DNA of 64,000 bases from Humulus lupulus (taxonomy: Eukaryota; Streptophyta; Magnoliopsida; Rosales; Cannabaceae), in the NCBI RefSeq assembly GCF_963169125.1, contig NC_084799.1, positions 65,952,643 through 66,016,642 of the forward strand, given 5' to 3'. The notes under the pieces were generated by a model, which was given only the letters and a program-made list of their open reading frames with translations, was not told where the DNA came from and ran no database searches. The first letter of the stretch is position 1, and each line of letters starts with the position of its first letter. Below, piece by piece: positions 9,874 to 22,539 of the stretch. The translations under genes were made by a program, and so were the position numbers.

Positions 9874-11265
9874 GACTGGTTGCTTGTCCTCAAGCAAACA
9901 AAAAAAAAAAACAAAGATAAGATTCAAAATTACAAACAACTATTGGATGACTTAACTTTACAGAAAAATTTAAACTTAGACTAGGTGCATAATTTTCTCC
10001 AAAATACCAATTCTTTTTCAATCGTTCAACCAATGCTTCAGACCATGTGACTAGAATTTCGACATATCAACAATTTCTCTAAATACTGTCATTCATGCAA
10101 ATACACATTTCATTTCACAAATACTGTACAAAACATAATTTTACAAGTATCAAAATTCATCCATACCACAAACCGATCAAAATTTTCCATAAGCTTGCTC
10201 AATTAACTTGTCTCCGTTAATATAAAATCTATATCAAGTAGATCAAAAGGACTTTGCTAGGCTCATAACGTTAGGCTTAGGTAAAGGTAGATAAATAGTC
10301 ATTTAAGCTCATAAATACCATAAGCATATAAACCCAAAAACCAGCCAATTTTTTTCCATCACACCACAAATCACCCTTTTTACACATTTAGAGAGAGATT
10401 ACAGCACCTGCATCATCATTTTTTTTCAAGCTTATCAATTTTCTCAAATCACACTCCCCCAAACTTAATATTTTTCATATATTTTTTAGTTATTTCGAGA
10501 GTGTGATAATCATAAGCATAATATATATATTTTTATAAACTCATAAACTTCTCTCCGTCTTCCTTTTGTACAATCATACTGCATCCAAATCACACCAAAA
10601 CTTCACCATTTTCCATTCCCCTATCTCACAATATATATGCTCATGATAACAAAGGAAAAAGAAAAATAATAAATTAGGAAATTTAAGCTCAACATAGTAC
10701 AATCAAGAACAAAAACCAAAGTTTTAGGCTAAAAAAGGGTAACTAAGGATAAAATTTTCATCGATTAGCTGGAAAGGCTCAAACGTTCCAAAAAAAATGC
10801 CTAAATCATCTCTACTTAACACTTCGTGTAGAATTTTGTCTCAACAAATTAACCGAGCAAATTCTAGCTTATTTCAATATCCACCAAACATACCAAATCC
10901 CACAATACTTATAAACTTATATCATGTAAAGCAAACATTAAATGAAACACATATAATACAACAAATGAAAATACTCATATCAATTATCAACAGGTCAAGC
11001 ACACAGTCTACATATCCAAAGCATCAATCCAACAACATCAAAGAGTTAGCATAATTCATCATCGAAGCCCCACTTGTCTTAGTCAATATTAGTTTTGTAC
11101 AGTCATCCAACATTCGAAAATTAAAACGAACTTAAACCCAAGAAAAATAAAGAAAAAGAATTAAAAGAAAATAAATTGTCCCCCCAAACTGAAATAAACA
11201 GTGTCCCCACTGTTTCATGATATCCCAAAGAAAAGACAAAAAATATAAACCTGACAACATAAATG
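9874..11265. other. Noncoding 3' region of A1
   Basis: About 1.4 kb of AT-rich DNA between the ORF3 stop and the polypurine tract. I see no domain in either strand; the frame at 10797-11054 has low-complexity composition and no recognisable motif. Long spacers are usual in Athila elements. Confidence 0.55.
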
Positions 11266-12454
11266 TTATTCGTCATCCTCTGAATCTTGGGGCGGTTGAT
11301 ATGGTTGGCGTAATTCTGCAAGACATTGTGGAAAGTCATGAAATCCTGTGTATCCCGTAAATGCCCCACAAAAATCTGTCATGTAGTTTGTCATGTGGAA
11401 CTGGCGATCTCTAATATCAGCCTGACAATGCAATAACAGCTGTTGTTGCCTCTTTAAATCTTCAATGTCTTGTTGCATGTTTCTATATTGCCTAGAACTA
11501 GAGCCTTTAGTAGCTCTAGAGGCAGATGGTTTTCTACCCTTTCTTTTTGGTCTGGTAGAATCAGGTTGTGCATCTGTAGGTGGCAATCGTAAAAGACTCG
11601 GGTCTGCAGGCTCATATCCCAAACCAGTTGGCCTAGGAACACCACCATAATTTTCATCTTGATGCAACACTGAATAATGACTAATTATTGGAGATTGTTC
11701 ACATACTTCATTGATGTTCATGGGCACCCCTTGATCCTTGCATAAACTAATAATCAAAGAACCATGGCCATGGCCACCAGATGTGACCCCTCGAGCAATA
11801 TAACTAATACTCTCATTGATAAGCCTCCCGACATTGATGGACTTTCCCAAGCATATACAGTATAAAAAATATAATCGTTCGATTGTTACCTCCATTTGTT
11901 GAGTTGAAGGCATAAGAGTACTTATGACAAACCTGTTCCAAAGCCTCCCATATGGACTTAAACATGTGGCCTTGATAGATCGTGGAGTGCCAATGTCACT
12001 GCCCATTTTGTATGTTGATCCTGGTTTAGTTATTTCTCTTAAAAGCAAATCATAATTCTTCTCATTCACTCCCGCTCAATAATCATCATCCCAGGGATCA
12101 TTAAGGCCATAGAAACTGTTTATAATTGTAGGAGAATAACAAACATTTTTTTCGCGAACTAAAATAGTATGATTCTCCCGATCCACATAAGAATTGGCAT
12201 AAAATTCCCTTACCAAGCTTATATTGGCCATGCGCTTAGGCTTACACAATTACTACCAATTTATATTAATAATCATTTGCGGGAGGACGCCATCCAAATC
12301 ACTCGGGCGAAAATGAGACTCCACAATCACTATTTTATTTTTTTCAATCCATTCCTCAAACTTGTTCTGAGTAGTGGGGTTAGCAAAAAGAATGAGGAAT
12401 ATTCACATTCGCTTGTTGGACGGTGGACATAGTTTTAGCTTTAGTAGGTGCCAT
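11266..12454 (-). pseudogene. A1 ORF3, Athila ORF-1/env-like protein
   Basis: A separate minus-strand ORF downstream of integrase. The best frame (11266-12069, 267 codons) has LSPYGRLWNRFV, LMPSTQQMEVTIERLYFLYC and INVGRLINESI. This pattern belongs to the Athila ORF-1 protein family, which lies in the position of a retroviral env but whose role is unproven. The C-terminal third holds a basic KRKGRKPS stretch, a Gln-rich LKRQQQLLLHCQ coiled-coil-like segment and an acidic end. The original start is probably the ATG at 12454 (MAPTKAKTMS); between there and 12069 a frameshift near 12385 and a TGA near 12075 break the frame. No transmembrane helix is evident. Confidence 0.8.
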
Positions 12455-13438
12455 TGGATTTTTCAATCACAAGAACAAAAACCAAAGCTGCTTAACACAC
12501 TCACACCCTTGAATCAACTAAAAAACGCACAAAAATCCCCAAAAATCATCAAAGCCTTTCACTGGGGACTTTTATGAAACACTTAAGATGCAGTCTTCGA
12601 AAAATGTTTAAACACACTCAAATGACCCCAAAATCTCTCCCAAACATATAAAATAATCTCACAACATTATAATAGAAAAAATCACAGACCAATCTAACAA
12701 CAAATCTCAAAATCAGTTCATTACTCCAATACCTTATTTCTTCAAATTTCCTCAAAATCTCAATAAAAACTTCAAAACTCAACAATGTACCTTGAAAATC
12801 TTGAGGAGGATGAGGAACAAGTTCTTGAATCACAGTAGAAATCTGAATTTTGATGCTTGATGGAGGTGATTTGAGAAAGAAATGAGGAAAAAATTACAAT
12901 AAAATGGGAGAAAAAGATGAGCTTTTCGGTTCTGTAACATTTGGGTCGAAATGGGGTTACATTGAGGGAAGACAACTGAAATAAGGAAATCATGTGCTCA
13001 CCACATGACTATTAAAATTCAAAAATTGCAACAGGCGATATATCGCCTACTTATGGCCATATATCTCCATAGACTGTATATGCAAGCGGCGTCTCTGCCC
13101 AAAATGGCAATATTTCGCCATTACCACCACCAATATAGCGTAGCCCCATCCACATGTACTGATATATCACCATTGGTCGGCGATATATCTCCTGGGCACC
13201 TGAAAAAAATGTTAGAAAAATGCACCAAAATTCAAATTGAATCTGTTGTCCAAGCGATATATCGCCTGGTGTAGGAAATAATGCAGTTTAAAATAATTTT
13301 TTTTATTTATGTTTTTTTCACGCTTTTCATGGTTCAATTAGACTAAACAAAACAATAATTAAAAATAAAATATAATAAAAACTATGGGTTGCCTCCCATA
13401 AAGTGCTTCGTTTAACGTCTCTAGCAAGACGTTGCAAC
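12455..13438. other. A1 spacer between integrase and ORF3
   Basis: Noncoding, AT-rich, containing the palindrome cluster at 13034-13267. Short frames at 12618-12993 lack any motif. In Athila elements this interval holds the leader of the ORF3 transcript, but no promoter or splice site can be assigned here. Confidence 0.5.
13034..13267. repeat. Cluster of GGCGATATATCGCC palindromes
   Basis: Perfect copy at 13034-13047; variants at 13055-13068 (ggccatatatctcc), about 13106-13119 (ggcaatatttcgcc), 13160-13171, 13179-13192 (ggcgatatatctcc) and 13254-13267 (agcgatatatcgcc). Spacing is irregular. The same palindrome is in both A1 LTRs and, as ggcgatacatcgcc, in another LTR at 53241. Confidence 0.85.
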
Positions 13439-14579
13439 TCAGTCTCGACTTGGACTGTCCACCAGTGTAATATTCACCTTCTTCTCAATTTCACCACCAT
13501 AATAATGCTTCAATCGCTGTCCATTGACTTTGAACGGCGAAGAATCACCTTGTTGAATCTCAAAAGCCCCGTATGGAAAGACTTTTGTAATGATGAATGG
13601 CCCCGACCATCGAGACTTTAATTTTCCGGAAACAACTTGAGCCATGAATTAAATAATAGTACCTTATCGCCCAGCTGAAAATTTTGATTGGCAATATTGT
13701 AGTCATGCCATTTCTTTGTCGTCTCCTTATAGATTCTTGCATTCTCGTAGGAATCATGATGAAATTTATCAAGCTTATTTAGTTGAGCTAGCCTTAATGC
13801 TTTCGAAGCTACCGGATCTAAATTCAGCTTCTTTAAGGCACATTGCGCACTATACTCTAGTTCAAATGGTAAGGAGACATACCAATTGGCGTTTTAAAAG
13901 CCGTCCGATAAGCCCATAACGCATCATCAAGCTTATTGGACCAATCCTTTCTATTGACTTGCACCGTCTTCTCTAAAATAAGCTTAATCTCATGATTTGA
14001 CACTTTTGCTTGCCCATTTGGCTGTGGATGATATCCCGATGCCATCTTGTGTTTAATTCCATACTTTTCCATTAGGGAGTCAAAAATCTTATTTGAAAAA
14101 TAAGTCCCTTCATCACTTATGATTGCTCGAGGTGTGCCAAAACGAGAGAAAATGTTCTTTTGCAAAAACTTGACTACCACCTTAGCATCATTTGTTGAAG
14201 TAGCTACTACTTCAACCCATTTACTAACATAATCCACCACTAACAAGATATACAAATTACCGAACGATGGTGGGTAGGGCCCCATAAAGTCGATACCCCA
14301 AACATCAAATAATTCAACCTCCAAAATGTTAGTTAGCGGCATTTCATGACGTCTTGAGATATTACCTACCCTTTGACAACGATCACAATGCTTCACATAT
14401 TCATAAATGTCTTTATACATAGTAGGCCAATATAATCCACATTCAAGGACCTTTGCAGCAGTCCTTGCTCCACCAAAATGTCCACCAGTAGGTGATGCAC
14501 AGCAATGAAACAAGATGTCTTTCATTTCTCTTTCTAGTACACATCTTCTGACAATCAATTCTGGAAATTGCTTGAACAA
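13439..14579 (-). pseudogene. A1 integrase
   Basis: Integrase would join the cDNA to host DNA. The main frame (13857-14579) starts in the zinc-binding part (GGHFGG...Y-W-P-T...C-x2-C in [11 protein letters not shown]) and passes through the catalytic core: first Asp in VWGIDFMGP, second Asp in [10 protein letters not shown], then NGQAKVSN where Glu is expected. The third catalytic residue is thus Lys, a G-to-A change in the codon. The C-terminal part continues in other frames (13439-13645: AQVVSGKLKSRWSGPFIITKVFP), with frameshifts near 13850 and 13700. Inactive. Confidence 0.9.
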
Positions 14580-14639
14580 GAAAGGATCATCCTAGTAGTA
14601 ATGCTTCACATCATGATAAAACTTTCTTAACTGCTGCCT

Positions 14640-15576
14640 TGACAATTCTGGTGGCACCACATTGGGTGCCAGATAGTTCACATAATCGGCAAATCAGGGC
14701 ACCAACTCATCTTCCACTGCAAATAACTGTTCATCTGGGAAACTCATTAATCTCCACTGCAGCAAGTTCTGACTCATCCCCAACTCAAGTCTTGATAAGT
14801 GATCTGCTACCAAATTCTCAATACCCTTATTGTCCCGAACCTCCATATCAAACTCTTATAAAAGAAGCACCCAGCGAATAAGTCTAGGATTGGCATCTTT
14901 CATAGCAATAAGTTGCTTGATGGTTGAATGGTCAGTATACACAATAACCTTATTTCCCATCAAATAAGGCATGAATTTATCGAATGCATATACAATAGCA
15001 AAAAGTTCTTTCTCAGTGATGGCATAATTCAACAGGGCACCAATGAGTGTTCTGCTGGCATAATAAATAATACGAAATACCTTGTCAACATGCTGCCCCA
15101 GAACTGCGCCCACTACAAAATCACTTGCATCATACATTAAATCAAAGGGAATCTCCTAATCTGGTCAAATAACTACAGGGGCTGACCCCAATTTCTGTTT
15201 AAGTATTCTAAAAGCTTCAAGACACTTCTCATCGAACTCAAATGGCACCCCATTCATCAACAATGCTGAGAGTGGCTTAGAAATCTTGGAGAAGTCCTTA
15301 ATAAATCTTTTGTAGAAACCCGCATGACCAAGGAAACTTCTAACCCCTTTCACTGAAACTGGTGGCAGTAGGTTTTCAATAGTGGCAATCTTTGCCCTGT
15401 CAACCTTAATACCACTTTTAGACACCTTGTGCCCAAGCACTACGCCTTCATTTACCATGAAATGGAATTTTTCCCAATTCAGGACTAAATTGGCCTCTTG
15501 ACATCTTTTCAAGACAACCTCCAAATTCAACAGACAATCATCAAAAGAAGACCCCATAACAGAAAAATCATCCATA
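14640..15576 (-). pseudogene. A1 reverse transcriptase C-terminal half and RNase H
   Basis: At 15165-15575 the frame starts exactly at the catalytic FMDD box (MDDFSVMGSSF) and goes on through LGHKVSKSGIKVDRAK and RSFLGHAGFYKRFI, the thumb and connection. RNase H follows at 14856-15137 ([36 protein letters not shown]) and its end reads to about 14640 in another frame (an ENLVADHLSRLE-like segment). The N-terminal half of the RT lies 10.9 kb away at 26473-26952, because K1 inserted between the two. Confidence 0.9.
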
Positions 15577-15581
15577 AAAAT

Positions 15582-17853
15582 TGTAACACCCTGGTTACCC
15601 CAGAACAGTTACGGTGAACGGTGAATCGGAAATTTAACTCGCTACCCGAGTTCTTTGGTTAAAAAACGTGCTTCTAGGTGTTATTAACAGGCTAAGGTGG
15701 AAAACCAATCAAAAGGAAAGGATATATTTCATTTAATACATAAAATTGTTCATGGGCCCATCAAAACATTTACAAGTTATTTACAACTCAAAATGGTCAT
15801 TACTGTTTAAATTTACAACCCGCCGACCTAAGTGACAAAAATAGGGTAAATCCCCTAGTTCCTCTGAGAACTCCTTGGCCGTGGTGGTCAAGCGACCGCA
15901 TATGTACACAGCATCACCTAAGCTCTCCACTCAAGGTTGGGTGAGCTTTTCTTTCCCTTTACCTGCACCACATAGCACCCATGAGCCAAAGCCCAGCAAG
16001 AAAACACAATATAGAATGAATATAATAGCAACAATGATCATAATCATCATTCAGTACTTTCAGTCCAAAACAGATGAGTGACAGTCGCAAAAGTCACTAA
16101 GGTGGGTTCTGTTCCCTCTAGCCATGTGACGATAGGGTCGCCGGGGCTTTACAAATAAGTGATCCTCTCACTAGCTTAAACAGGATAGGTGCTTGATGAC
16201 TAGTCACCAACATAACCTACCTCGTGACCATAGAGTCACCACCATGGGATTTTGCTCCCTAGCCATGTGACAAGCAGTCACCTAGGCCTTAGGCCCTGGC
16301 TCTGAGTAACTAGTCTTACACTAGTCAAGCGCTTATAATTTTCATCGACCTTAGGGTTGGTCCAGTATTAATGCTTTAGATTCATTCAACGCTGATATCG
16401 ATTAGATCTAATATTTTATCGACCCTGCGTTCAGGACGCTTATGCCGTTTCTAACTCACAGGTCAGTAATATGCGACCAGTGCCGTCCCTGACTAATCAG
16501 TGCCATACACAAGTAAGCAAGCTCTGCTAAGCATTTAATATGCAATCAATGTCCACATTTATCAACCAACATGCCTCAACAACAATCATGCATGTCACAT
16601 ATGGGGTGCAGTTTTCTTACCTCTGATTCGAGCGAGAATGAATAAAAGAACGACCCTTGAGAACGATCTGACTTTTAGTCCTTTAGCGATCACCTAGTCA
16701 TAACCAAATATGGGACACCATCAATAAAATGAATAACAAGGGTTCCCAAACCAAGATCTAGCCTCCGAGACATCAATCCCCACTAATCTGGGTAGTAGGA
16801 ACAATCCCGAGGCCTAAAACCAAGTTCCCGAGGTCAAAACACTCAAACAGGCTCAAAACTACCTAAGATTCGCGACCCTAGCACCTTGAGCCATGGCCCC
16901 CAGCCACACTAGGAGCAAGGGCCGCGACGCCCAGCAAGGCCAAAACCTCCCCAGCTGCTTCTTCGATCTTGGGTCGCGGCCCCCCACCCAGAACCAGCCA
17001 AGAACTCGATCTTCTTCATCCCAAACCCTCCAAAAACATACCTAAACACTTCCAAATCCAAAAATCAAAGTTCCCAAACTTCCCAATGATCCAAAACCAT
17101 CAAATCCCGAGGCTCAAACGAACCAAAAACTCAACAATTCACAAAATCCAATTTGAAGCTTAGAAACTCTAAAAACTCTCCTTTGATTAGGTTATTTCTC
17201 GTCAAATTCTTCGGTCAAGAAGCTTCTAATCTTTCCTAGGATCACTATGCCTCGATCCTCGCTTGATTCCGACTCCTAGAACTCAAGATTTCTTCGAAAT
17301 TGCCTCGAACGGTAAAAAAAACTAACGGGAAGAGAGAAAGTGTTTTTTCTAACATACGGTTCTATCTGACAAGCTATTTCAAGCTTAAGTAACCTCAAAT
17401 AAAACCTAGTGCTCAGGGTCCCGAAAACACCCCCGGGGACATTATAGTCAAAACTCCCAGAATTTCCTCCTGATCTCAATAACTCCCAATTTATCATCAA
17501 ATAAACATTCTCATTACTCAATATCCCAATAAAAAAACCTTGTTATGACAAAACCGCTAATTTACAATATAAGACCGTCTCATGCCGAATAGCTCGAATA
17601 TATCTCTATAATAATGGGATCTCATCCATAACTCACATTATGCACCAAAATACACAAATATGCCCTCAACAAGCCAAATTACCAAAACACCCTAATAATC
17701 GAATGTGGACCCACATGCATGCATATAACATCATATTATAATATAATTCACATAAACATGCACATAATCATTTAATGGCATAACTAAATAATTATCGCCC
17801 TCCCGGCCTACTAATCCAGCCATTAAACCGCATTAGGGATTCGGGGCATTACA
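15582..17853 (-). repeat. 3' LTR of K1 (left copy)
   Basis: On the plus strand it reads TGTAACACCCTGG...GGGGCATTACA. CG-rich motifs (tcgcgacc, gccgcgacgcc, gtcgcggcccc) lie at about 16868-16985; frames here such as 16969-17163 are fortuitous. It is followed at 17854-17868 by the polypurine tract, which reads TAAGGAGGGGATAGT on the minus strand. Confidence 0.93.
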
Positions 17854-17868
17854 ACTATCCCCTCCTTA
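17854..17868 (-). other. Polypurine tract of K1
   Basis: The minus strand reads TAAGGAGGGGATAGT immediately before the TGTAATGCC start of the 3' LTR. Confidence 0.8.
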
Positions 17869-17882
17869 CAGAAATTTCATCC

Positions 17883-19402
17883 TCAAAATTTACCTGAACA
17901 GCTCGGGATACTAACTCTGCATATCTGACTCCAGCTCCCAAGTCGCTTTCTCGACCTTGCTGTTCCTCCACAACACCTTAACCAAAGGTGTCGTCTTATT
18001 CCTGAGGACCTTATCCTTTCTGTTAAGTATCTAGACTGGCTGCTCCTCAAAGGAGAGATCTGCCTCAAGCTCCAGATCTTCATAACTCAAAATATGATTC
18101 ACATCAGACACATACCTCCGAAGAGCTGAAACATGAAACACATTATGCACGACCGACAACGCCGGTGGCATGGCCAACCTGTAAGCCACCTGACCAATCC
18201 TCTCCATGATCTCAAATGGTCCTAAAAATCTAGGGCTCAACTTGCCCTTCTTCCAAAACCTTCTCACCCCTTTCCATGGTGAGACTCTAAGGAAGACATA
18301 GTCTCCCACTTGGAACTTCACATTCCTGCGCTTAGGATCTGCATAGCTATTCTCCCTACTTTGAAAAATGAGCATCCGAGCTCTGATCTTCTCAATGGCC
18401 TCACTGATCCTTTGAACTGCCTCAGGACCTAAGTATCTCCTTCCACCTGTCTCTTCCCAATGAATGGGAGATCTGCACTTCCTACCATACATCATCTCAT
18501 AAGGTGCAACTCTAATGGTAGACTAATAACTGTTGTTGTAGGAAAATTCTATCAAAGGTAGATACTCCATGATTCACCAAAGTCCAACACACATGCTCGA
18601 AGCATGTCTTCCAATATCTGGATCATCCTCTCAGATTGCCCATCTGTCTAAGGATGATAAGCAGTACTGAACTTCAACTGTGTCCCCATGGCCTTCTGTA
18701 AACTCCCCCAGAACTTAGAAGTAAAAGTGGGGTCCCGATCTGACACGATCGACCTAGGCGCTCCATGGAGGCGCACGATCTCTCTCACATAGAGATCTGC
18801 ATACTGATCAACTATATAGGTAGTCCTCACTGGCAAGAAGTGAGCTGACTTGGTGTAGCGATCCACTATCACCCAAATAGAATCATGCTGACCAACAGTC
18901 CTGGGTAAGCCCACCACGAAATCCATCGTGATGTCTTCCCACTTCCACTCTGGGATATCCAGAGGCTGCAATAACCCTGCCATCCTCTGATGCTCAGCCT
19001 TGACCTGTTGACATGTCAAGCACTTAGCCACATATTCCACTACATCTCTCTTCATCCCCGGCCACCAATACAACGATCTCACATCCTGATACATCTTCGT
19101 GGTGCCTGGATGCAAAGAGCAAGGTGTAGTATGAGATTCATCCAGAATCTCTCGCCTCAAAATAGTGTCTAGCGGAACACATATCCGCCCCTTATATCTC
19201 AATAACCCTACCTCAGACACTGTATAATCTCTGGATGCTCCAGCCTGAACATCCTCCCTGATCTTAATTAGCTGTGAATCACTCAAATGACCCTCCTTAA
19301 TTCTCTCCAACAGCGTAGACTGTAGCGTAATATTAGCCAACTGGCTCACCAGCAACTCTATACCAACTCTGGTCATATCATCTGCTAACTCTCTGGCTAT
19401 CA
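17883..19402 (-). pseudogene. K1 integrase with chromodomain
   Basis: The upstream frame (18648-19376) shows the zinc-binding part ([12 protein letters not shown]...C-x2-C in KCLTCQQVK) and the core with Asp in [10 protein letters not shown] and Asp in [13 protein letters not shown]. The catalytic Glu follows in the TDGQSERM segment just past a TAG stop near 18655. The second frame (18031-18495) covers [13 protein letters not shown], the [10 protein letters not shown] region and [12 protein letters not shown]. The chromodomain, which in this family tethers integrase to modified histones, reads to 17883 after a stop at about 18030 (KVLWRNSKVEKATWE). All three catalytic residues are kept; only point nonsense mutations break the frame, several of them CAG to TAG. 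Confidence 0.92.
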
Positions 19403-20022
19403 GCCTCTGTTGACTGCGTTTTTAGCCAACGACGTGAGAACGTCAAATACGACAAACCTTCGAGAGAATGTAAACGACAACAGACGGTATAAACAAGAAA
19501 AGTAAATAATGCACAGGATTTTTATAGTGGTTCAACCCCGATTGTCGGTAATAGCCTAATCCACTTAGAGTTGTAATTTATAGATCTATACTCAAGATCA
19601 GATGGACTGAGCCAACTGAGTTTCTTCAGTACAGATTGTGAAAATACAAGAGTTCTCTCAAATATCAGCACTTTCTCTCTCTAGAATACACAGACCCAAT
19701 TTCCTCTCTCTAGAAAGAAGAAGCAGCAGAAGCCCTTCTCTCATCCCATAAGCCCTCTTTATAGGCCTAGGATCCTCAACTGATATCCCATTTCGATAGG
19801 GATATTTTATTATTCATCTTATATTTATATTACAAGAAATATTCAAAATTCGAAATGTAACAAACCCCCCATTTGTGGGAAGAATGAGAGATTCCCGCGT
19901 ATGTTGTTGAAGCTGTTTCTGGGCACCTTGACTTAGTCTCCTCTAGCTAGTTGATCCACCTCCTACTGACCACCCATGAAAGTGCTGGTCGAATGTGCAT
20001 GGTGGTAGGACTTGTGCATGGT

Positions 20023-20216
20023 GGACATGCACTTCTCTCCTCTAACATGGCACTCTCCTCTAGCATGCCATGTTTCTCCTCGGACCAAATCCTTGGGGTC
20101 TTCTCGGACCAAGGCGGTAGGACATGCACTTCTCTCCTCTAACATGGCACTCTCCTCTAGTATGCCATGTTTCTCCTCGAACCAATCTCCTTGGCTTCTC
20201 CTCGGACCAAGGTGGT
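20023..20216. repeat. 97-bp direct duplication in the solo LTR
   Basis: The segment starting ggacatgcacttctctcctc at 20023 recurs at 20120 with few differences, including the inner words catggcactctcctctag and atgccatgtttctcctcg. Two tandem copies. Confidence 0.85.
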
Positions 20217-20329
20217 CCGAGGCAACCTCCTTGGCATCTCACCCTTGGGGTCTCCTAGGACCACATCCTCCTTGGGGTCCCCTAGGACTACTTTCTTGAG
20301 TTCTCCTCGATGCAACCTCCTTAGCTCTC

Positions 20330-20480
20330 CTAGGATCACTCTCTTGGCTCTCCTAGGATGCATTCCCCTTAGCTCTCCTAGGATGCATTCTCCTTAGCCT
20401 CCTAGGATGCATTCTCCTTAGCCTCCTAGGATGCACTCTCCTTAGCTCTCCTAGGATGCATTCTCCTTAGCCTCCTAGGA
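20330..20480. repeat. 24-26-bp minisatellite in the solo LTR
   Basis: About five tandem units of the type ctcctaggatgcattctcct plus ttagc, alternating between two lengths. Each unit carries the palindrome tcctagga. Degenerate forms (ctccttggggtcccctagga) extend upstream to about 20215. Confidence 0.85.
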
Positions 20481-20676
20481 CCAAGGTGCACTTGGCTTGG
20501 TTATGACATCTTTGAAGCAGTCCAAATTCTTCGTCAGTCTACTGGGTCACTTTATCACAACTCTGAGGAGTCAATGTATCTATTGACTATTAACGTGTCT
20601 TTTACTGACCATGCACTGCTACTTGTCACATTTATTGCCACGTCCTTGATCTCCAATTTTTGGGTATAACAGCCTC

Positions 20677-21824
20677 ATACCATGAATTTTTCCCAGACCC
20701 TTCCGGCTTAAAGCATCAACTACCACATTGGCTTTTTCTGGATGATACAAAATCTCACAATCATAATCTTTTACTAACTCCAGCCAACGCCTTTGTCTCA
20801 TATTCAAGTCTTTCTGGGTGAAGAAGTATTTCAGGCTCTTGTGGTCTGTATAGATCTCACACTTCTCCCCATAAAGATAATGCATCCATATCTTTAAAGC
20901 AAAGACTACATCCGCCAACTCGAAATCATGAGTGGGATATCTCTTTTCATACTCCTTCAACTGACGGGATGCATAGGCAATTACTTTCTCTGACTGCATC
21001 AGAACACAGCCCAAACCCTGATGAGAAGCATCACAATAGATCACAAACTTATCTTGATCTGTCGGGAGACTCAGAATCAGAGCTGTAATCAATCTCTGCT
21101 TTAGTTCCTGGAAGCTGTTCTCACATTTATCTAACCACATAAATTTCCGACTCTTGCGTGTCAGCTCAGTCAATGCAGTAGCAATCTTTAAGAACCCTTC
21201 CACGAAACGTCTATAATAACCAGCCAATCCAAGGAAACTTCTAACCTCAGAAGCATTCTTTGGCCTTGGCCAGTCTTTAACTGACTCAATCTTTGCTGGA
21301 TCTACCTTAATCCCCTCCTTACTGACAATATGCCCAAGAAAGGATACCTAAGATAACCAGAACTCACATTTCTTGAACTTTGCAAACAATCTATGCTCCC
21401 TCAATCTTTGTAGAACCAACCTCAGATGCTGCTCGTGCTCTGACTCAGACTGAGAATATACCAGAATATCATCGATGAAGATGATCACAAACTGGTCCAG
21501 ATAATCCTTGAACACTTTGTTCATCAAATCCATAAAAGCAGCAGGGGCATTAGTCAATCCAAAAGACATGACTAAGAACTCATAATGCCCATACCTGGTA
21601 TGAAAAGTAGTCTTCGGTATATCTCACTCCTTGACCCTCAACTGATGATAACCAGAACAAAGGTCGATCTTTGAGAATACTTTCTTACCTTGCAACTGAT
21701 CAAACAGATCATCTATCCTTGGCAAAGGATACTTATTCTTAATTGTTAGCTTATTCAGTTCTCTGTAATCAATGCACATCCTCAGAGAACCATCCTTCTT
21801 TTTCACAAACAGAACTGACGCACC
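20677..21824 (-). pseudogene. K1 reverse transcriptase and RNase H
   Basis: RT begins with [17 protein letters not shown] (21624-21806), runs through [14 protein letters not shown] and [11 protein letters not shown], and after one stop near 21627 continues with [16 protein letters not shown] and the catalytic FIDDILVYS (about 21465-21490). The connection ([11 protein letters not shown]) and RNase H ([34 protein letters not shown]) lie in 20677-21227, with a frame break near 21230-21350. All core motifs are present; stops at only a few points. The frame runs into the solo LTR at 20671. Confidence 0.93.
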
Positions 21825-22530
21825 CTAAGGTGAGAAACTAGGTCTGATAAAACCCAAGTCTAACAGTTCTTGCAATTGTACCTTCAATTCTTTTAACTCA
21901 ACTGGGGCCATTTTGTATGGTGCTCTAGACACTGGCTCCGTCCCTGGTGCCAATTCTATCACGAACTCTATCTCTCTATGTGGTGGCAACCCTGGCAAAT
22001 CTTCTGGAAACACATCCAGAAATTCACAAACAAGTCTGGTCTCTTCTGGCCTCACTAGCACGACCTGAGTGGTATCGACCACACTGGCTAAGAATCCAAT
22101 GCAACCTCCTTGCAAAAGATCCCTAGCCCTCAAAACATAAATCATAGGTATGCGAGGTCCATGCACAGTACCAACAAACACAAAAGGATCCTCACCTTCA
22201 GGCTCAAAGGTGAGCATCTTCCTTCTGCAATCAATAGTTGCCCCATACTTTGCCAACCAATCCATACCCAATATCATATTGAAGTTAGTCATAACCAACT
22301 CTATCAAGTCCACTGATAACTCTCTGCCCTCCACTGTCACTGGCAAAGATCTGACCCATCTCCTGGATACCACTAACTCCCCAGTGGGTAGCAAAGTTCC
22401 AAACCCCAAAATCACAAGGTCTACACAGTCTATCAATAATACTACTAGCAACAAAAGAATGTGTAGCACCAGAATCAATAAAAACATTATAAGGGGTTCC
22501 AGCACTAAGAAGTTAACCTGTAACTACTGA
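21825..22530 (-). pseudogene. K1 aspartic protease and linker
   Basis: The active site DSGATHSF reads in one frame at about 22460-22485 (VFIDSGATHSFVASS), followed by a one-base shift into the frame of 21825-22505, which carries VTVEGRELSVDLIEL, NFNMILGMDWLAKYGA and the linker to RT (LPGLPPHREIEFVIELAPG, then FIRPSFSP). The catalytic Asp-Ser-Gly is kept. It lies between gag and RT as one Gag-Pol unit; two stops separate it from gag. Confidence 0.9.
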
Positions 22531-22539
22531 GGGAAAAGC

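Larger units (their letters stand above)
19408..20671 (-). mobile_element. Solo LTR of a Tat-type element inside K1
   Basis: The insert starts TGTTGACTGCG and ends ...GGGTATAACA, and is flanked by the 5-bp duplication gcctc (19403-19407 and 20672-20676). On the minus strand it begins TGTTATACCCAAAAATTGGAG and ends GCAGTCAACA, ends common in Tat LTRs. No internal region or second LTR is present, so it is the product of LTR-LTR recombination. Coding sequence of K1 continues in phase on both sides. A minus-strand TATA box (CCTATAAAGAGGG) is at 19754-19766. The many short frames at 19947-20397 come from its internal repeats. Confidence 0.92.

Noticed and set aside
11266..12069. Host transcription-factor gene in antisense
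   Set aside because: The position after integrase and the Athila ORF-1 pattern show it is ORF3 of A1.
13034..13267. Possible CRISPR-like array of GATATATCGCC repeats
   Set aside because: Repeat length 12-14, irregular spacing, eukaryotic retrotransposon context, no cas genes.
19947..20397. Several 60-95-codon ORFs on both strands
   Set aside because: Frames produced by the tandem repeats of the solo Tat LTR.
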